Shown piece by piece: positions 14,176 through 17,165 of a stretch of 17,165 nucleotides of DNA. How positions within the stretch are numbered: position 1 is the first letter of the stretch; the number at the start of each line of letters is the position of its first letter. Position numbers and translations under genes: made by a program. Source of the DNA: CAYLNG01 sp964497855 (GTDB lineage: Bacteria > Verrucomicrobiota > Kiritimatiellia > SS1-B-03-39 > UBA6053); assembly GCA_964497855.1 (NCBI GenBank), contig CAZCFM010000082.1, positions 1 through 17,165 on the forward strand, given 5' to 3'. Under the pieces are notes generated by a model, which was not told the DNA's origin, searched no databases, and saw only the letters and a program-made list of their open reading frames with translations.

Positions 14176-14921
14176 AGGTCTCCACCAAAACCGTCTCTCC
14201 CGCTCTTTGGCTCGCTGTGCTGCCCCTGCTGACAGCAGGGCTATGGTTTCAGGCCCGGAAACAATCCAACACCCTCTTCACACGCAACGCCCAGTTGACC
14301 ACAGAGGCTGAACAACAGGACGAAACCCTCAACGCGTTGAATGCCACAACCCTCTCGCTGCAGCTGGAGAGCACATCCCTGCGCGACGAAATCCGCCGTG
14401 GCTTCGCTATTCCCGGTCTGAATTCAACACAAGAAGAGAGTCCCGACAAATCGGACGATGCTCCGGAAAAACCGTCCAACCCAGACCCTCAAATGGAAGC
14501 CTGGAAAAAAAACGTTGTGGAAACGCGGAATCTTCTGCTTCGTGAAGCTGCGTTCCGAAAGGATGCGGCCGCAACGCCGGGGCTGTCGAACGCTGCGCCC
14601 TTGTTCGAGCGATACGCTGTCCTGCTCGAGAGCTGGGATCCCGTGTTGGCTGTGTTTGGCGAAGCGGAAGACCTGCGGGAACAGAACCGAATTCTGAACC
14701 TCCTGAGAAATCAGGAGCTCAAAATGAATCCAGCCCTGCTGGAACTGCGGGAACAACGTTTTGCTCAGATTCTCACGGAAACCGGACTCAGACAGGATCA
14801 GGGACTGCGCGTTTTGTTGGAGTCCATTCGCCAGGAGGACGTCGATTTCCCACGGGGATTTCTTCATTTGCGTATTATGGATCCTCCGGAACAGCTTCAA
14901 TCGCCGGAGGCCGCACCATGA
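14172..14921 (+). CDS. Single-pass membrane protein with coiled coil, unknown function (A)
   Basis: No family is recognised. This 249-residue protein has a short positively charged N-terminus, one hydrophobic segment (about 9-26, ALWLAVLPLLTAGLWF) and then a probable coiled coil (about 30-77) rich in Gln, Glu and Leu. A Pro/Asp/Ser/Glu-rich linker follows (about 84-107), then a helical C-terminal domain (108-235) with WKKNVVETRNLLLREAAFRK and many charged residues. The topology is most likely N-in, with the coiled coil and C-terminal domain in the periplasm. It starts within the stop codon of the large exported protein and ends over the start of the next gene, both as ATGA. This tight coupling and the shared layout with the next gene suggest that they form a complex. 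Confidence 0.85.
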   Translation: MKVSTKTVSPALWLAVLPLLTAGLWFQARKQSNTLFTRNAQLTTEAEQQDETLNALNATTLSLQLESTSLRDEIRRGFAIPGLNSTQEESPDKSDDAPEKPSNPDPQMEAWKKNVVETRNLLLREAAFRKDAAATPGLSNAAPLFERYAVLLESWDPVLAVFGEAEDLREQNRILNLLRNQELKMNPALLELREQRFAQILTETGLRQDQGLRVLLESIRQEDVDFPRGFLHLRIMDPPEQLQSPEAAP

Positions 14922-15640
14922 ACACCAAACGCCTCGTCACCCTTGCAATTCCCCTGATTGTAACCGCCGTAACCGGAGGGATGTGGCTTCGCGAACGCGC
15001 CAACATCGGACGGGCCCAAGAGACTGCGCAGGAACTCCAGCGCCAGATCCGCGAAACCACGGAGCGGTTGACCGAGCTGCAACAAGACAATCGGACTCTT
15101 TCCCGCGAGTTGGCGGAAAACCGACTCCTGCGTCAAAAACAGATTGAGCTGAACACGCTTGTTCCGCTCCAACCAGAAAAGGTCGCCGCTCCCCTGCCGG
15201 AGGAAGAGGCGGGAGATCCCTCCGACATCGAATTCAAACGTATGCTTCGTGCCCGACGTGCCGAAATCAAGGATTCGCGTGATGTGCAGATCCGCAGGTG
15301 GGCCAGCAAACAAATGGAGGGGGTGGTCAAGTATCCGGGACCCGCGAAGTCGCCTGCGACCGATGCGGACGTCACACGCCTGACGACAATCCTGCGCGCG
15401 ATAATGGCGGATCCGGACTCCGCCGTTGCATCGGGGCCTGAACTGTCGGAAATTCTGCATCGAATACGCCCCCCGCTCCTGCAGCAGCAGCTGCGGAATC
15501 AGGGACTGTCCGCGACAGAAGCCGCCCTGCGCACAAGCGAATTGGAGACCCTGTGGAGGATCACATCCCCATACGGCTTCAGCATTCTGGGTGTGACCCG
15601 TGGCGAACGGCCCGGGGGGCCCATCCAGGCGAAATTGTAG
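14918..15640 (+). CDS. Single-pass membrane protein with coiled coil, unknown function (B)
   Basis: No family is recognised. This 240-residue protein has the same layout as the gene before it: a short basic N-terminus (MNTKR), a membrane segment (about 6-24, LVTLAIPLIVTAVTGGMWL), a strong coiled coil (about 26-80, with QELQRQIRETTERLTELQQD), a Pro/Glu-rich linker (about 84-105) and a helical C-terminal domain up to about 215. It then ends in a Gly/Pro-rich tail (GVTRGERPGGPIQAKL). Outside the membrane and coiled-coil parts I see no clear sequence similarity to its neighbour, so the two may be diverged paralogues or only alike in design. It overlaps the previous gene by 4 bases and is the last gene of the coupled trio. 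A 133-base spacer without a convincing terminator follows. Confidence 0.85.
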   Translation: MNTKRLVTLAIPLIVTAVTGGMWLRERANIGRAQETAQELQRQIRETTERLTELQQDNRTLSRELAENRLLRQKQIELNTLVPLQPEKVAAPLPEEEAGDPSDIEFKRMLRARRAEIKDSRDVQIRRWASKQMEGVVKYPGPAKSPATDADVTRLTTILRAIMADPDSAVASGPELSEILHRIRPPLLQQQLRNQGLSATEAALRTSELETLWRITSPYGFSILGVTRGERPGGPIQAKL

Positions 15641-15773
15641 AGGTCACCGATTCGGGGATGCGCCCTTGATAGGGTAAACCCAAAACTCGTTCTTGACCGA
15701 TGCCGTTTAAAAAGGCAAATCAGAACCGCTTTATCACCCCCCAACACACATCTTCAGGAACAAGAGGTACCTC

Positions 15774-16298
15774 ATGCCCCCAGCCGGACGCAAACACGCT
15801 TACGACAAAGACGACATCCTCCGCGCAGGACGCGGCGAACTTTTCAGCCCCACGTCCGCCAAACTGCCCCTCCCCAACATGCTGATGGCGGACCGCGTGG
15901 TGCATGTCGACGAAGTCGGCGGCAACTACGGCAAAGGCGAAGTCATCGCCGAGCTGGACATTCATCCCGACCTCTGGTTCTTCAAATGCCATTTCCAGGA
16001 CGACCCGGTCATGCCCGGCTGCCTGGGCCTTGATGCCACCTGGCAATTCACCGGCTTTTTCCTCGCCTGGCAGGGCTTCGAAGGCCGCGGCCGCGCCCTG
16101 GGTGTGGAGCAAGTCAAATTCACCGGGCAAATCCTCCCCAAAAACAAAGTTGTCCGCTACCATGTGCATATCCGACGCGTCATAAACCGCAAACTGGTCA
16201 TGGCCCTCTCCGATGGCTACGTCTCCGTGGACGGCCGCGAAATCTACACCATGAAAAACATGCAGGTCGGGATTTTCCAAGCCACGGATGACTTCTGA
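15774..16298 (+). CDS. fabA: 3-hydroxydecanoyl-ACP dehydratase/isomerase
   Basis: Cytoplasmic fatty-acid synthesis enzyme (174 residues; E. coli FabA has 172). It dehydrates 3-hydroxydecanoyl-ACP and isomerises trans-2- to cis-3-decenoyl-ACP, the branch point to unsaturated fatty acids made without oxygen. It follows E. coli FabA almost end to end: GRGELF, LPLPNMLMADRVV (31-43), ELDIHPDLWFFKCHF (60-74) with catalytic His73, DPVMPGCLGLDATWQ (77-91) with catalytic Asp87, RALGVEQVKFTGQ (107-119) and a VGIFQ ending. The length and the LPLPNMLM stretch separate it from the shorter FabZ, which only dehydrates. AAGAGG lies six bases before the ATG. The spacer upstream holds a TTGACC (15693-15698) but no good -10. 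No fabB, its usual partner, is in the window; an mnmD-like gene overlaps its end by 11 bases. Confidence 0.95.
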   Translation: MPPAGRKHAYDKDDILRAGRGELFSPTSAKLPLPNMLMADRVVHVDEVGGNYGKGEVIAELDIHPDLWFFKCHFQDDPVMPGCLGLDATWQFTGFFLAWQGFEGRGRALGVEQVKFTGQILPKNKVVRYHVHIRRVINRKLVMALSDGYVSVDGREIYTMKNMQVGIFQATDDF

Positions 16299-17037
16299 TC
16301 CGATTCTAACCAACGACGGCAGCTACACGCTGCGTCACCCCCAACTTGGCGAGACCTACCATGCGCGCGATGGCGCCCGTGGTGAAAGTCTCGCCAAATT
16401 CATTTTGCCCTCCGGCATTGCGGAACGCCTCCGCCTCGGTCCCCTGCGCCTGCTCGACATCGGCTTCGGCCTCGGCCTGAATGCGCGCTGCGCTTTGGAA
16501 TGTGCTGTAGCCACTGCGGCATTTCCCCTCACGATCGACAGCCTCGAATGGGAGCCCGTCGCCTTGGACCGGGCTCTGCTTCTCTCACCGGACGACCCCC
16601 TCTGCCTCGACGTGAAGCGCAGCGGACGCCATTGCGCCGGGCCACACAACGTCGTCCTGCACCTCGGGGACGCCCGTCAGGTGCTGCAACGCCTCCCCGG
16701 TCCCTGGGATTTGATTTTTCATGACCCTTTCAGCCCCATGAAAAACACCGAGTGCTGGACCCAGGACTTTTTCGCCCTGCTCCGAAGCAAGGTATCCAAA
16801 AACGGAGCCCTCTATACCTATTCGGAATCGCGCGTGGTGCGGGCCGGACTTCTTGCCGCCGGCTGGAGCGTCGAAAACACCCCCGCCCGTCCTCCCCAGC
16901 GCGGAGGCACCTGCGCCCGACCCTCCCAGGCCACGCCCCCCGGCGAAGCGCTCCCCTGGCGCGATCCGGAACTTCGCGACACCGGCACGCGCATCCGCCA
17001 GCGCCGGGAGCTTGCCATTCGTCAAAATGTCTGCTAA
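16288..17037 (+). CDS. mnmD: MnmD-like tRNA-modification methyltransferase
   Basis: A 249-residue SAM-dependent methyltransferase of the MnmC N-domain / MnmD (DUF752) family. These enzymes methylate 5-aminomethyl-(2-thio)uridine at the wobble position of certain tRNAs. Motifs: the SAM-binding loop LLDIGFGLGLNAR (55-67), the acidic end of the next strand in LEWEP (86-90), GDARQVL (127-133) and HDPFSPMKNTECWTQDFF (145-162), the family's D-FSP-KNPE-W signature with Asp146. TYSESRVVRAGLLAAGW (178-193) follows the usual TY---VR--L--AG pattern. The FAD oxidase half of the fused E. coli MnmC is absent, so this is a stand-alone MnmD-type protein. About 50 Arg/Pro-rich residues at the C-terminus match nothing I know. 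It begins 11 bases inside fabA, and the tRNA gene follows after 21 bases. Confidence 0.85.
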   Translation: MTSDPILTNDGSYTLRHPQLGETYHARDGARGESLAKFILPSGIAERLRLGPLRLLDIGFGLGLNARCALECAVATAAFPLTIDSLEWEPVALDRALLLSPDDPLCLDVKRSGRHCAGPHNVVLHLGDARQVLQRLPGPWDLIFHDPFSPMKNTECWTQDFFALLRSKVSKNGALYTYSESRVVRAGLLAAGWSVENTPARPPQRGGTCARPSQATPPGEALPWRDPELRDTGTRIRQRRELAIRQNVC

Positions 17038-17058
17038 TCCAAGCTGGTTTTTCCAAAC

Positions 17059-17133
17059 GCCAGCATAGCACAGTGGTAGTGCAACTGATTTGTAATCAGT
17101 AGGTCGGGGGTTCAAATCCCTCTGCTGGCTCCA
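17059..17133 (+). tRNA. tRNA-Thr (anticodon UGU)
   Basis: All four arms fold. The acceptor stem pairs GCCAGCA (17059-17065) with TGCTGGC (17123-17129). The D stem is GCAC/GTGC. The anticodon stem is ACTGA/TCAGT around the loop TTTGTAA, with anticodon TGT at 17091-17093, which reads ACA (Thr). The T stem is GGGGG/CCCTC with loop TTCAAAT. The discriminator base is T17130, and CCA (17131-17133) is encoded. A run of nine Ts (17135-17143) follows and may help termination. Confidence 0.96.
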
Positions 17134-17165
17134 CTTTTTTTTTCTCCATTCCCTGCCTCCCCCCT

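Noticed and set aside
15641..15773. Possible riboswitch or promoter in the spacer before fabA
   Set aside because: Only short hairpins (CCCT/AGGG, TGCC/GGCA) and a TTGACC without a matching -10 are visible; no known riboswitch core was found.

Overview
This is a stretch of a Gram-negative bacterial chromosome, probably a metagenome-derived scaffold because it contains an exact 100-N gap. Most of it is GC-rich; the first 300 bases, the 5.9-6.0 kb leader and the 12.45-12.5 kb spacer are AT-rich. The outer-membrane barrel protein, the MsbA-type exporter and the FabA-type dehydratase indicate an outer membrane. The fragment at the left edge looks like a choice-of-anchor A exported protein, and the gene mix would fit the PVC superphylum (Verrucomicrobiota, Kiritimatiellota or Lentisphaerota). 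The sequence alone does not prove that placement.

Left part (1-5.7 kb). An exported protein is cut by the left edge (minus strand, 1-117). A NIF3-family gene then overlaps an Fpg/MutM DNA glycosylase gene; both look more like eukaryotic homologues than like standard bacterial ones. The Fpg stop codon overlaps the stop of the convergent ferrochelatase gene hemH. From the divergent hemH promoter region the plus strand continues with a SPOUT RNA 2'-O-methyltransferase, a soluble Hanks-type protein kinase and an AzoR-like flavoprotein that ends at a strong intrinsic terminator. The assembly is broken right there: 100 Ns are flanked by an identical 55-base sequence that carries the terminator, so the gap is probably artificial.

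Middle (5.9-12.1 kb). Five plus-strand genes form a likely transcription unit: a UraA-type uracil permease, a DUF5020-like outer-membrane barrel protein, an AzgA/PbuG-type purine permease, thioredoxin reductase and an MsbA-like ABC exporter. The first three read as a nucleobase uptake cassette that may span both membranes. Two similar AT-rich palindromes lie upstream and may be operators. A short minus-strand ORF (12097-12474) with coding-like composition follows and may be the tail of a truncated gene.

Right part (12.5-17.1 kb). Three unrecognised genes are joined by two ATGA overlaps: a large exported protein, then two small proteins that each have one N-terminal membrane segment and a coiled coil. 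They look like parts of one envelope complex and are the best candidate for an undescribed system here. After them come fabA (3-hydroxydecanoyl-ACP dehydratase/isomerase), an overlapping mnmD-like tRNA-modification methyltransferase, and a tRNA-Thr(UGU) gene at the right edge.
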